The notes: generated by a model not told the origin, from the letters alone. Counted from the stretch's first letter, positions 1 to 7,104 are shown. The stretch: 15,332 bases of DNA from CAYWNK01 sp047639615 (GCA_047639615.1 JBLIOL010000105.1:1-15332); one strand, 5' to 3'. Numbers and translations are program-made.

Positions 1-1626
1 TCCGATAGGACCTACAGCCGGGTTGGCTCCTTCGGGCTCGACTCACAGAACAACCTGGTGGACCTCGGTACGGGCGCCTACGTGCTCGACAACTCGAGCC
101 AAGCGGTGAACCTGGACGTGGATGGGCTCTTCCCGCCGAACGCCACAGCCAACATCGGCATGGAGGGCAACCTGCCCGCTCTGGTGGGCGGACCTTTGTC
201 GGAAGTGCTTGCCACGGTCAATGGATTCAGTAACGGCGCGCCTGCGTCGGTCACCAACACGGTTGCTGGACCGAACTTCAACGGCGCTCCGAATACGGCC
301 TACAGCATGAACGTGGTGGTCTCCGGTGGTGCTCCCCAGGCCATCTCGGTCACCTCCGACGGTGCCGGTGTGATCACTGCAGCGGCGGTCGCTACGGCGA
401 TCTCGAACTCCACGGGCGTCACCGCCCAAGTGGTTGCGGGCCAGATTGAAGTGACGACCGACCAGGGCGGAGCGGACCTTACGATCAAGTTTGATCCGGG
501 CGCTGGCAACGACCTCAGTGCCTTGGTGGGCATGCCCACAAACCTCTTCAGCGGCAGCGAATCAGTAGCTGTGGCCGCAACGGCGCTGAACGACCTGACC
601 TCCAACGTGACCGACTATCAGCCCGGAGATATCATTCAGATGACCGGCGTGGATACCGACGGTACCGCAATCAACTCGAACTTCGTCTTCGGTGCGGCCA
701 ACGACGGCACGACCATCGGCGACTTGGTCACCTACCTCGACAATCTCTACAGCGACGCGGTCGTGAGCCTCAACGGTTCCGGTCAACTCAACGTTTCAGC
801 CCAGACTGCAGGGGAAGCTGACCTGCTGCTATCGCTCTCTGATTCCAGCAGCGCTGTCGGTGGCTCTGACTGGTTCGACCACGGTCTCTCCGTGGCGACC
901 AACGGCACGGGGCCCGATGAAGTAGTGGTGACGAGTGAAGCCTACGATAGCGCCGGTGTTGCACACACCTTGACGCTTACCTACCAGCGCCAGCCCAATC
1001 TGTCCTGGGATGTGATCGTCTCCATGCCACCCGACCAAGGTCAGGTGTTAACTGGTGGCCCCAACTCACCGATCAGTGGCATCACCTTTGATGGCAACGG
1101 AATGCCCTCCAACCTGGCGAGTGTGAACTCACAGATCGTGGTGCAGTTCGACGGGCAGACATCAACCCAGAACATGAGCCTAAACATGGGCGCAACGTCG
1201 AATTCGAGTGGTATTACCCAGTTTGGGACGCAATCTAGCCTCTTGGTGGATAACCAGGACGGGTTCGCTGACGGTGTTCTCTCAAACCTCTCGGTGGATG
1301 CCTCTGGCAACGTCATCGGGTTCTACTCCAACTCCCAGGAGCGTAGCCTCGGGGACGTGGGCATCTCCTCCTTCGCCAACCAGGAAGGCTTGATGGCGGT
1401 CGGCAGCAACCTGTATCAGGAAACCGCTGCCTCTGGAAACCCCCGGCTTGGAATGGGCGGTACCGGTGGCCGCGCTGCGGTCGTCTCCGGCGCACTTGAA
1501 GAATCCAATGTAGATACGGCCGAACAGACCGTGCGCTTGATTGAAGCCCAGCGAGGCTTCCAGGCAAATGCGCGAGTCATCTCCGTCCAGGACGAGATGC
1601 TGCGTGAAGTCGCGAACCTCCTGTAA
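1..1626 (+). CDS. flgE: Flagellar hook protein FlgE, 5'-truncated by window edge
   Basis: FlgE polymerises into the hook, the universal joint between rod and filament. The reading frame is open from base 1, so the 541 codons seen are the C-terminal majority and the true start lies upstream. Near the left edge is the hook/rod signature YSRVGSFGLDSQNNLV (visible residues 5-20). The last ~45 residues are the D0 helix typical of the family, with SGALEESNVD, then IEAQRGFQANARVI and DEMLREVANLL. The middle is rich in Ala, Gly, Ser, Thr, Asn and Asp. It includes a segment at about bases 230-540 resembling the flagellin/hook IN-type repeat (ITAAAVATAISNSTGVTAQV), which I infer is a surface-exposed insertion. 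No gene follows for 281 bases, and a strong hairpin starts 54 nt after the stop, so flgE probably ends its own transcript. Identification is firm; the full length is unknown. Confidence 0.95.
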   Translation, partial: SDRTYSRVGSFGLDSQNNLVDLGTGAYVLDNSSQAVNLDVDGLFPPNATANIGMEGNLPALVGGPLSEVLATVNGFSNGAPASVTNTVAGPNFNGAPNTAYSMNVVVSGGAPQAISVTSDGAGVITAAAVATAISNSTGVTAQVVAGQIEVTTDQGGADLTIKFDPGAGNDLSALVGMPTNLFSGSESVAVAATALNDLTSNVTDYQPGDIIQMTGVDTDGTAINSNFVFGAANDGTTIGDLVTYLDNLYSDAVVSLNGSGQLNVSAQTAGEADLLLSLSDSSSAVGGSDWFDHGLSVATNGTGPDEVVVTSEAYDSAGVAHTLTLTYQRQPNLSWDVIVSMPPDQGQVLTGGPNSPISGITFDGNGMPSNLASVNSQIVVQFDGQTSTQNMSLNMGATSNSSGITQFGTQSSLLVDNQDGFADGVLSNLSVDASGNVIGFYSNSQERSLGDVGISSFANQEGLMAVGSNLYQETAASGNPRLGMGGTGGRAAVVSGALEESNVDTAEQTVRLIEAQRGFQANARVISVQDEMLREVANLL

Positions 1627-1645
1627 ATCGCGACCAACCTCCCTA

Positions 1646-1669
1646 GGGGGCCTTCGAGCCCTCGCCCCC
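1646..1669 (+). other. Short GC-rich hairpin after flgE
   Basis: GGGGGC (1646-1651) pairs with GCCCCC (1664-1669) around a 12-nt loop, 20 nt after the flgE stop. No T-run follows. It precedes the much stronger hairpin at 1681-1720, and the two may act together at the mRNA 3' end. Confidence 0.35.
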
Positions 1670-1680
1670 CACTCAGCGAG

Positions 1681-1720
1681 GCCCGCCACTTGGATCCCAC
1701 CCGGGATCTAAGTGGCGGGC
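1681..1720 (+). terminator. Strong hairpin, probable terminator or 3'-end stabiliser of flgE
   Basis: Arm 1681-1698 (GCCCGCCACTTGGATCCC) pairs with arm 1703-1720 (GGGATCTAAGTGGCGGGC) over 18 bp. There is one G-U wobble and a 4-nt loop ACCC. Only a short ATTT follows, so the T-tract is weak. The structure could terminate transcription, protect the flgE 3' end, or do both. It separates the flgE unit from the sigma-54 promoter region of flgF. Confidence 0.7.
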
Positions 1721-1733
1721 CCATTTCGTAGGT

Positions 1734-1784
1734 GGGTGGAAGGTTCTTCCGGGTTGTCCGGAGAGGGGTGGAAATTCCTTCCGG
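1734..1784 (+). promoter_or_regulatory. Tandem 19-bp repeats, candidate upstream activator sites for the flgF promoter
   Basis: GGGTGGAAGGTTCTTCCGG (1734-1752) and GGGTGGAAATTCCTTCCGG (1766-1784) agree at 16 of 19 positions and start 32 bp apart, about three helical turns. Each contains GGAA-N5-TTCC, a dyad. Their centres lie about 130 and 160 bp upstream of the predicted start site, the usual range for enhancer sites of sigma-54 activators such as the FlrC, FleQ and FlbD types. Binding by such a protein is inferred. Confidence 0.55.
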
Positions 1785-1877
1785 CTTGGGAAGTCCTTGC
1801 TCGCGGGCTGGGGGAGCAATCTGGAGCGAAAGGGTCATTTGGGGCGTCCAGCGACGTTTTTCGGCCGTTCGCTGCAC

Positions 1878-1894
1878 TTGGCATCCCGCTTGCT
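1878..1894 (+). promoter_or_regulatory. Sigma-54 (RpoN) promoter of the flgF operon
   Basis: TTGGCATCCCGCTTGCT matches the sigma-54 consensus (YTGGCAC, N5, TTGCW). The invariant GG is at 1880-1881 and GC at 1892-1893, with the required 10-nt spacing. The predicted start site is about 1905, only 3 nt before the flgF ATG at 1908. RpoN control of rod, ring and hook genes is well known in several phyla. The tandem repeats upstream fit the need for an enhancer-bound activator. Confidence 0.8.
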
Positions 1895-1907
1895 AACCAT
1901 CCGGCGT

Positions 1908-2609
1908 ATGAACCTTGGACTCTATCGCGGCGTAGCCGCATTGACGGTTGCTGAGAAGAGCATGGACTCGATCTCTTCCAATCTCGCTGGCATGCGCACG
2001 CCTGGTTTCAAGCGTCGTTCATCTGCCAATCATGCGTTCCATGTGGGCCGTTTCGGTAGCAACGAGATGGCGGTCAAGGCAGCTGAGCACAACGACTTCA
2101 GTCAGGGTGACCTCAGCAGCGATGGCAACCAGCTAGACCTGGCCCTGAAGGGCGACGGCTTCTTCGAGGTGGAAGGGCCGAGTGGCCCGCTCTATACGCG
2201 CGACGGTGAATTCCGGATGGAGCGCGATGGCCGCTTGGTGACACCCGAAGGTCACCCGGTCGCTTGGGACCGCAAGGCAAGTCAGTTGGACCCGTCCGGT
2301 GAAGTCATCGGCGTGGATCACTTCGGCGTAGTCAGTCAGGGCGGGCGCACAGTGGGCACCCTGAAGGTCGTTGCCTTCGCTGATCAAGAAGCACTGCGCC
2401 ACTCCCAGGACGGCTACTTCGTTGCCGACCCCAGGGCCGAGCGCACAGCGTCCACCGCTCAGGTGCGTCAATTCTCTCTAGAGCAGTCCAACGTCAATCC
2501 GGTTGAGGAGCTTGTGGCTCTTATCACCGTCCAACGTACACACGAGCGCGCCGCCGCGATCGTCTCGCAAATCGACCAGTCCTACCGCCGGCTCACGAGC
2601 TCGCGCTAG
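1908..2609 (+). CDS. flgF: Flagellar proximal rod protein FlgF-like (flagellar hook-basal body protein)
   Basis: This 233-residue protein belongs to the axial rod/hook family; together with FlgB, FlgC and FlgG it builds the periplasmic driveshaft. It begins MNLGLYRGVAALTVAEKSMD and then SNLAGMRTPGFK (residues 24-35), a diverged form of the family signature NNLANxxTxGFK. LALKGDGFFEVEG (78-90) and LYTRDGEFRMERDGRLVTPEG (95-115) form the core. The C-terminal helix holds LEQSNVNPVEELVALITVQR (191-210). An in-frame TTG lies at 1797, but homology and the promoter at 1878-1894 favour ATG 1908. There is no Shine-Dalgarno sequence and the predicted leader is about 3 nt, suggesting near-leaderless translation. 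It is first in the operon, 20 nt before flgG. FlgF is chosen over another rod subunit by its opening residues and its place directly before flgG. Confidence 0.85.
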   Translation: MNLGLYRGVAALTVAEKSMDSISSNLAGMRTPGFKRRSSANHAFHVGRFGSNEMAVKAAEHNDFSQGDLSSDGNQLDLALKGDGFFEVEGPSGPLYTRDGEFRMERDGRLVTPEGHPVAWDRKASQLDPSGEVIGVDHFGVVSQGGRTVGTLKVVAFADQEALRHSQDGYFVADPRAERTASTAQVRQFSLEQSNVNPVEELVALITVQRTHERAAAIVSQIDQSYRRLTSSR

Positions 2610-2629
2610 TCCAGAGCCCCTATCTAGCT

Positions 2630-3415
2630 ATGCTTCGATCACTAATGACCGCTGCCTCGGGTATGAAAGCCCAGCAGCTCCAAGTGGACACGATCGCGAA
2701 CAATATCGCGAACGCTGGTACGACCGGGTTCAAGAAGAACCGCTTGTCGTTCCAGTCGACCTTCTACCAGACCTTTCGCCAGCCCGGCGCGCCCATCGGC
2801 CAAGGCCAATTGGATGCCACTGGTCTCCAGGTTGGAAGTGGTACCGAGATTTCGGGCTCGGCCATGGTCATGGCCCAGGGCGGTGTGGAGGAGACCGGCC
2901 GTCCCATGGACCTTGCCATTCAGGGTTCGGGCTTCTTCGAAGTTCAGCTCCCGAACGGCGAGTCGCGCTTCACCCGCGATGGTGCCTTCCGGCGCAGCTC
3001 CAATGGAGACATCGTCACCGCTGAGGGCTACTTCTTGGTACCGCGCGTCACGCTCCCCAACGGTGTCAGCGAAATCCAGGTGGGTAACAGTGGGGAGGTT
3101 AGCTACATGGATGACACGGGCACGCTGCAGGGCGGCCAAACAATCCTACTGGCTCGCTTTGCCAACCCCATGGGCCTGCGCGCGGAAGGCGGCAACCTGA
3201 TGGCGGAGACGCCGAGCTCGGGCCCCGCGCAACGCCAAACACCGGGCGTTTCTGGCACGGGCACGGTTACCAGTGGCGCTCTCGAGCGCTCGAACGTGGA
3301 GACCGTAGATGAACTCGTCGGGCTGATCGTTGCCCAACGCAACTACGAAGTGAACAGCCGCGCCATCCAGGTGTCGGACGAAATGCTCCAGGTCGTCTAC
3401 CAGTTGATCCGCTAA
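2630..3415 (+). CDS. flgG: Flagellar distal rod protein FlgG
   Basis: FlgG forms the distal rod, secreted by the flagellar type III apparatus and surrounded by the P and L rings. At 261 residues it is the normal family length. The N-terminus MLRSLMTAASGMKAQQLQVD with IANNIANAGTTGFKKNR is near-consensus. A FlgG-type segment STFYQTFRQPGAPIGQGQ (43-60) comes next, then LAIQGSGFFEV (95-105) and RFTRDGAFRRSSNGDIVTAEGY (113-134). The C-terminus has LERSNVETVDELVGLIVAQR and ends DEMLQVVYQLIR. ATG 2630 is 20 nt after flgF, with no recognisable Shine-Dalgarno sequence. flgA starts 3 nt after its stop, in the same frame. Confidence 0.96.
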   Translation: MLRSLMTAASGMKAQQLQVDTIANNIANAGTTGFKKNRLSFQSTFYQTFRQPGAPIGQGQLDATGLQVGSGTEISGSAMVMAQGGVEETGRPMDLAIQGSGFFEVQLPNGESRFTRDGAFRRSSNGDIVTAEGYFLVPRVTLPNGVSEIQVGNSGEVSYMDDTGTLQGGQTILLARFANPMGLRAEGGNLMAETPSSGPAQRQTPGVSGTGTVTSGALERSNVETVDELVGLIVAQRNYEVNSRAIQVSDEMLQVVYQLIR

Positions 3416-3418
3416 GCC

Positions 3419-4402
3419 ATGATTGCAGCCCTAGCACTAACCCTACTCGGCGGCGTTGTCGTCGAGCTCCCGCCCTCCGCCAAGGTGCGCGGCACCGAGC
3501 TACGACTCGGCGATGTCGCCACCGTGCGTGGCGACGACCCCGAGCTGGTGCGTATGGTTCAAGAGCTTGTGCTCGGCCAAACGCCCTCACCCGGCTACGC
3601 CCGCCAGCTGGTGCGCGATGAGATCGCACGCGATTTACGTGCCATGCTCGGCGAAACGGACCTGGTCATGCGTGGTGCGCCCTTGGTGCGCATCTCGACA
3701 CTGACCATGATGATCTCTTCCGAGGATCAGGTCGCCGAAGCGCGCCGCGCCTTGGTTGAGACCTTCCAAGGCAGCGATGTTGAATTCCAACTGCGTGGTG
3801 AGGTCGAGAACCTGATCATGCCGGAGCCCCGCGAGAGCTTCAGCGTTAAAGCGCGCACGGCCAGCCTGCGCGCGACCCCCGGACCCCAAGGCGTCGGCGT
3901 GGATGTGACCGTGGATGGCGTCCTATGGCGCACCCTCTGGAGCAGCTGGACCGTGGACGTGTATGAGACCTGGCCCGTGCTGCAAGCAGCGGTAAAGAAA
4001 GGCGAGGTACTTATGGCGGCGCACTTCGATGAGCAGCGCGTGAAGGTGTCCGCCGGACGCATCACCGTGCCCCTGGGCAGCAATGCCTATGGCCTGGCCG
4101 AGGCTAGTCGTGACCTACCCGTGGGCCATGTGGTCCTGGAAGAAGACGTGATCCGCGCCTGGACCGTGCAGCGCGGAGACAGCGTGCAGCTCGAAGTGAA
4201 GAGCGGCGATGTGCTGGCGCATGTGCGCGGCACGGTACTCACCAACGGTCGCGTGGGTGACCGTGTGGGCGTCAAGCTCGACCGTAACGAACATGAAGTG
4301 ATGGCCGTGGTTGTCTCCAAGACCTTGATGCGCGTCGACCTGACGCGTAGCCCCGCCAACAAGAAACAACTCGACTCTACCCAACGGAGCGTAGCCCGAT
4401 GA
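3419..4402 (+). CDS. flgA: Flagellar P-ring assembly chaperone FlgA (SAF domain)
   Basis: FlgA is a periplasmic chaperone that helps FlgI polymerise into the P ring around the rod. The 327 residues start with a hydrophobic stretch (IAALALTLLGGVVV, 2-15) that should serve for Sec export, although it has no Lys or Arg before it. An upstream start is impossible, because the flgG stop is 3 nt away in the same frame. The SAF/ChapFlgA region spans about 185-247: WPVLQAAVKKGEVLMAAHF, then LPVGHVVLEEDVIRAWTV. The C-terminal domain includes VQRGDSVQLEVKSG and closes near VVVSKTLMRVD. It is longer than the roughly 220 residues of enterobacterial FlgA because of a larger N-terminal half. Its TGA overlaps the flgH ATG (ATGA at 4399), which implies translational coupling. 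Confidence 0.9.
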   Translation: MIAALALTLLGGVVVELPPSAKVRGTELRLGDVATVRGDDPELVRMVQELVLGQTPSPGYARQLVRDEIARDLRAMLGETDLVMRGAPLVRISTLTMMISSEDQVAEARRALVETFQGSDVEFQLRGEVENLIMPEPRESFSVKARTASLRATPGPQGVGVDVTVDGVLWRTLWSSWTVDVYETWPVLQAAVKKGEVLMAAHFDEQRVKVSAGRITVPLGSNAYGLAEASRDLPVGHVVLEEDVIRAWTVQRGDSVQLEVKSGDVLAHVRGTVLTNGRVGDRVGVKLDRNEHEVMAVVVSKTLMRVDLTRSPANKKQLDSTQRSVAR

Positions 4403-5028
4403 GAACCATGAACCGCATCTTCGCCCTGGCACTGCTCAGCCTTCTAGGCAGCACCACTGCAGCCGCTCAGAGCCGTTCCGGCTCGCTCTACAACCCTGCG
4501 GCTGCACCCATTCGCATGGGTACTACCAACACCGCGCGGCGCCCCGGCGACCTGCTGACCATTATGGTGAGCGAGGACCTGCAGGTGAAGAACGAAGAGA
4601 AGAGCGACCTTCAGAAGGTTAGCGGCCTCGACATGGCGCTCACCGACTTCAACATCAAGTCGGATGCATTCTCGGTCTTGCCGAGCTTGCGCGGCGATCG
4701 CAACGACACCTTCTCCGGCACAGCCAACTACGAAAAGAAGGGCGGCTTCAACGCCACCCTGACCGTGATGGTGGTGGACGCGTTGCCCGGTGGGGTGATG
4801 GTGATTCAAGGTCGACGCGAAATTCGCGTGGACGGCGAGGTCAAAGTGATCGAGATCAGCGGCATGGTTCGTCGCTACGACGTGGGCTCTGACAACTCGG
4901 TCATGTCCAGCAAGGTGGCTGATGCGCGCATTACCTACTCCGGCAGTGGTCCGCTGACGCGCGCCACCAACCGCCGTGGATTCGGCGGCTGGCTGCACGA
5001 CATCTTCGATTGGATCTGGCCCTTCTAG
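4399..5028 (+). CDS. flgH: Flagellar L-ring protein FlgH lacking a lipobox cysteine
   Basis: FlgH forms the outer-membrane L ring, the bushing through which the rod passes. The 209 residues begin with a Sec signal peptide (MRTMNRIFALALLSLLG, then TTAAAQ, cleavage near 24). Classical FlgH is a lipoprotein with an acylated Cys after this region. Here the likely cleavage motif is AAA-Q, and the whole protein has no cysteine. Family hallmarks are RRPGDLLTIMVSEDLQVKNE (48-67), NYEKKGGFNATLTVMVVDALPGG and VIQGRREIRVDGEVKVIEISG, then VSSKVAD-like MSSKVADARITYSGSG. The end, GGWLHDIFDWIWPF, with terminal aromatics, is usual for FlgH. GGAG at 4386-4389 lies 9 nt before ATG 4399; ATG 4408 is a second in-frame option. 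Confidence 0.93.
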   Translation: MRTMNRIFALALLSLLGSTTAAAQSRSGSLYNPAAAPIRMGTTNTARRPGDLLTIMVSEDLQVKNEEKSDLQKVSGLDMALTDFNIKSDAFSVLPSLRGDRNDTFSGTANYEKKGGFNATLTVMVVDALPGGVMVIQGRREIRVDGEVKVIEISGMVRRYDVGSDNSVMSSKVADARITYSGSGPLTRATNRRGFGGWLHDIFDWIWPF

Positions 5029-5039
5029 GTCTACAAGCC

Positions 5040-6281
5040 ATGACACTCCTACCTGCATTCCTACTGGCGCTTGCGCCGATCCAAGGTCCCGGTCCTGCCG
5101 GCGGCGAGCCTGCTGTGATCTGGGTGCCCGCTGCTGTCGAGGCACCCGCTCAGCCTACTGGCCGCTCTAGCTCTCGCTATGTGAAGCTACCCCGTCGGCG
5201 CATTCGAGGCGTGACCGGGATCACCAGCACTCGCATGCGAGCTCCTGTGAACAGCATCATGCGAGTGCGCGGCCGTGAGAACAACGTGGTCAGCGGCTTC
5301 GGCCTGGTGACCGGCTTGGCCAACACCGGTGATACCGGCGAAGCAGCCTTGCGTATGGCACGCAACATTGTCGTTGCTCATGGCCTACCCGTAGATCTGT
5401 CGGACCTGAGTGGCAATAACCTGGCGTTCGTAAGCGTCAGGGCCGAGATCCCCGCGGGATCTAAGCCGGGCACGCCGGTCAGTGCGAACGTGTCCACGAT
5501 GGGCGATGCGAAGAGTCTGCTGGGTGGTCAACTCATGTTCACCGAGCTCTTCGATACGCAGATGGAAAACGTCTACGCCACGGCGAGCGGCGCGATCACG
5601 GTCGGCGGCATCAACGCCTCTGGCGAAGGTGCAAGCTCTACCAAGAACCACACGACGGTCGGCACGCTGCCCTCCGGCGCGAAGATCGAGCGTGAGATCC
5701 CCTCCGTGATCGTCAACGAGTCCGGCTTCCTCTACCTGGACGCAAAGATTGGCCAGGACACTCTCTCTAATATGGTTGCCAGCAAGGAGGCCATCAACAA
5801 GCTCTTCCCTGGTGTGGCGCGCATCCTGCCTGACGGCAAGAGCTTGCGCGTGGGCGTCCCTAGTGACTTGCACGTGGATGACCACCTCATGTTCCTGGAC
5901 GCAATCTTGCGCCTCGAAGTGGAGACCGAGAGCATCGCACGGGTGGTGATTAACGAACGCACGGGCATCGTGGTCATGGGCGGCGACGTTCGCCTGCGTC
6001 CGGGTCTGGTGGCTGCTGGCGCGATCACCGTGACCATTGCGGAGACTCCGGAAGCGAGCCAGCCGGCGCCCTTCTCTGAAGGTACGACCCAGATCCTCTC
6101 ACGCACGGACCTGGTCGTCACTGAAGAGAACCGTGCGTTAACCATGCTGCCCCAGGCGGCGACTCTCAACGAGGTCATGGAAGTGCTCAACGTGCTGGGT
6201 GCGACCCCGCGCGAGCTGATCAGCATCCTGACTGCTCTCTCCGAAGCCGGTTTGCTGGTGGCTGACATCCAGCGCATGTAA
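5040..6281 (+). CDS. flgI: Flagellar P-ring protein FlgI
   Basis: FlgI is the periplasmic subunit of the P ring that anchors the rod at the peptidoglycan. ATG 5040 gives 413 residues against about 365 in enterobacteria. The extra length is at the N-terminus: after a hydrophobic leader (LLPAFLLALAP, without a preceding positive charge) comes a Pro/Ala/Gly-rich linker and a basic patch KLPRRRIRG (49-57). The conserved core begins with NNVVSGFGLVTGLANTGDTG (81-100). It continues through SVRAEIPAGSKPGTPVSANVS and STMGDAKSLLGGQL, and NERTGIVVMGGDVRLRPG sits in the C-terminal half. The closing motif LNVLGATPRELISILTALSEAG is typical. A TTG at 5010 in the same frame would overlap flgH and is less likely. 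The stop shares one base with the flgJ start (TAATG). Confidence 0.95.
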   Translation: MTLLPAFLLALAPIQGPGPAGGEPAVIWVPAAVEAPAQPTGRSSSRYVKLPRRRIRGVTGITSTRMRAPVNSIMRVRGRENNVVSGFGLVTGLANTGDTGEAALRMARNIVVAHGLPVDLSDLSGNNLAFVSVRAEIPAGSKPGTPVSANVSTMGDAKSLLGGQLMFTELFDTQMENVYATASGAITVGGINASGEGASSTKNHTTVGTLPSGAKIEREIPSVIVNESGFLYLDAKIGQDTLSNMVASKEAINKLFPGVARILPDGKSLRVGVPSDLHVDDHLMFLDAILRLEVETESIARVVINERTGIVVMGGDVRLRPGLVAAGAITVTIAETPEASQPAPFSEGTTQILSRTDLVVTEENRALTMLPQAATLNEVMEVLNVLGATPRELISILTALSEAGLLVADIQRM

Positions 6282-6613
6282 TGGACGGCATCTCGGGACT
6301 TAACGGCGGGCTGCAAGCTCGCAACGCGATCGCGAACCAGGCCTTCAGCAAAGCTGAAGAGCTGGGTGAGCGTGTGGACGACAACACCGCCTTTGTCACC
6401 GATGAGCTCGAGGCTCTGTTCTCGACCCTATTGGTCAAGGAAATGCGCCAGAGCTTGCCCAAGGGCATGTTCGGCGATGGTCCTGGCCGCGACATCTTTG
6501 AGGGTTGGTTTGACGAGCACTTGGGTCGCTCGCTCGCCGACGGGGGAGCTCTCGAGCTCGCCGGAATCATCAAAACCGCCCAAGGTAATAACACCCAAGG
6601 GAGTGCCGAATGA
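6281..6613 (+). CDS. flgJ: FlgJ-type rod-binding protein, without muramidase domain
   Basis: The 110 residues match the N-terminal rod-binding (rod-cap) domain of FlgJ. The core is LEALFSTLLVKEMRQSLPKG (43-62) followed by MFGDGPGRDIFEGWFDEHLGRSLA and LELAGIIK. In Salmonella FlgJ this domain scaffolds rod assembly, and a C-terminal muramidase clears peptidoglycan. Here the protein ends right after the rod-binding domain. Single-domain forms are known in several phyla and rely on a separate lytic enzyme, for which there is no candidate in this window. The start overlaps the flgI stop by one base and the end overlaps the flgN-like ATG (ATGA at 6610), so translation is probably coupled on both sides. 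Confidence 0.88.
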   Translation: MDGISGLNGGLQARNAIANQAFSKAEELGERVDDNTAFVTDELEALFSTLLVKEMRQSLPKGMFGDGPGRDIFEGWFDEHLGRSLADGGALELAGIIKTAQGNNTQGSAE

Positions 6614-7101
6614 GCGCCATCATTGAAGCCCGTGCAGGAGCCATACTAAATCACCTCATTGCTTGGGCGCAGGAGGAGGTTGTCTGTCAGGAGCAGCTGC
6701 TCGTGGCCCTAGGCACGCAAGCGAAAGCTGCCCACCAGCGCATGCCCGAAGCCATTGAGGAATCGACCGAGGGAGTCGACGCGTGCCTTGCCGGGAGCCA
6801 TGAGCGCTCCATGCGGCGTGAGCGCCTCTTCCATCAACTAGGCGTCCTCTGGGGTGTTGCCCCGAGAAGTCTGAGCCTCACAAGCATCCTGCTACGCGCC
6901 GGCGAGGGTTACGAAACCCTAGCGGAGTTGCGCGATCAGCTGCGAGTGCTCGCTACGCAAGTGCGCACAACCGGCCGCAAGGTGCAAAACCTGCTACGCC
7001 TCCACCAACGTATCACCACTGAGATCATAGATTCAGTCCTCGGCGACCAACGCCAAGACTCGCTCGACCGAAGTGGCGCCCTGCTGGATGCGGAGGTCTA
7101 A
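6610..7101 (+). CDS. flgN: FlgN-like export chaperone for FlgK/FlgL
   Basis: This 163-residue, helix-rich, Leu/Arg/Glu/Gln-rich protein sits directly between flgJ and flgK, where FlgN chaperones commonly lie. FlgN keeps the junction proteins FlgK and FlgL unfolded and delivers them to the type III export gate. The pattern fits the family: an N-terminal helix (LNHLIAWAQEEVVCQEQLLVAL), a central RRERLFHQLGVLWG segment, and a C-terminal coil (LRDQLRVLATQVRTTGRKVQ, then LLRLHQ). The family is weakly conserved, so the call rests on length, composition and position together. AGGGAG at 6598-6603 lies 6 nt before the ATG, a clear Shine-Dalgarno sequence, and the ATG overlaps the flgJ stop. Confidence 0.75.
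   Translation: MSAIIEARAGAILNHLIAWAQEEVVCQEQLLVALGTQAKAAHQRMPEAIEESTEGVDACLAGSHERSMRRERLFHQLGVLWGVAPRSLSLTSILLRAGEGYETLAELRDQLRVLATQVRTTGRKVQNLLRLHQRITTEIIDSVLGDQRQDSLDRSGALLDAEV
7092..7096 (+). promoter_or_regulatory. Shine-Dalgarno sequence of flgK
   Basis: GGAGG lies 8 nt before ATG 7105, inside the last codons of the flgN-like gene. It is one of the strongest ribosome sites in the operon and fixes the flgK start. Confidence 0.75.
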
Positions 7102-7104
7102 GCG

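Noticed and set aside
1787..1801. Second sigma-54-like sequence, TGGGAAGTCCTTGCT
   Set aside because: The GG and GC are separated by 9 nt, not 10, a spacing that normally abolishes sigma-54 promoter function; the element at 1878-1894 has correct spacing.
1797..1907. N-terminal extension of FlgF from an in-frame TTG at 1797
   Set aside because: The extra 37 residues do not resemble the family, and the sigma-54 promoter lies inside them; the family start MNLGLYRG is at 1908.
4444..5145. Minus-strand open frame of 233 codons opposite flgH
   Set aside because: His/Val/Gln-rich shadow of flgH codon usage with no family signature.
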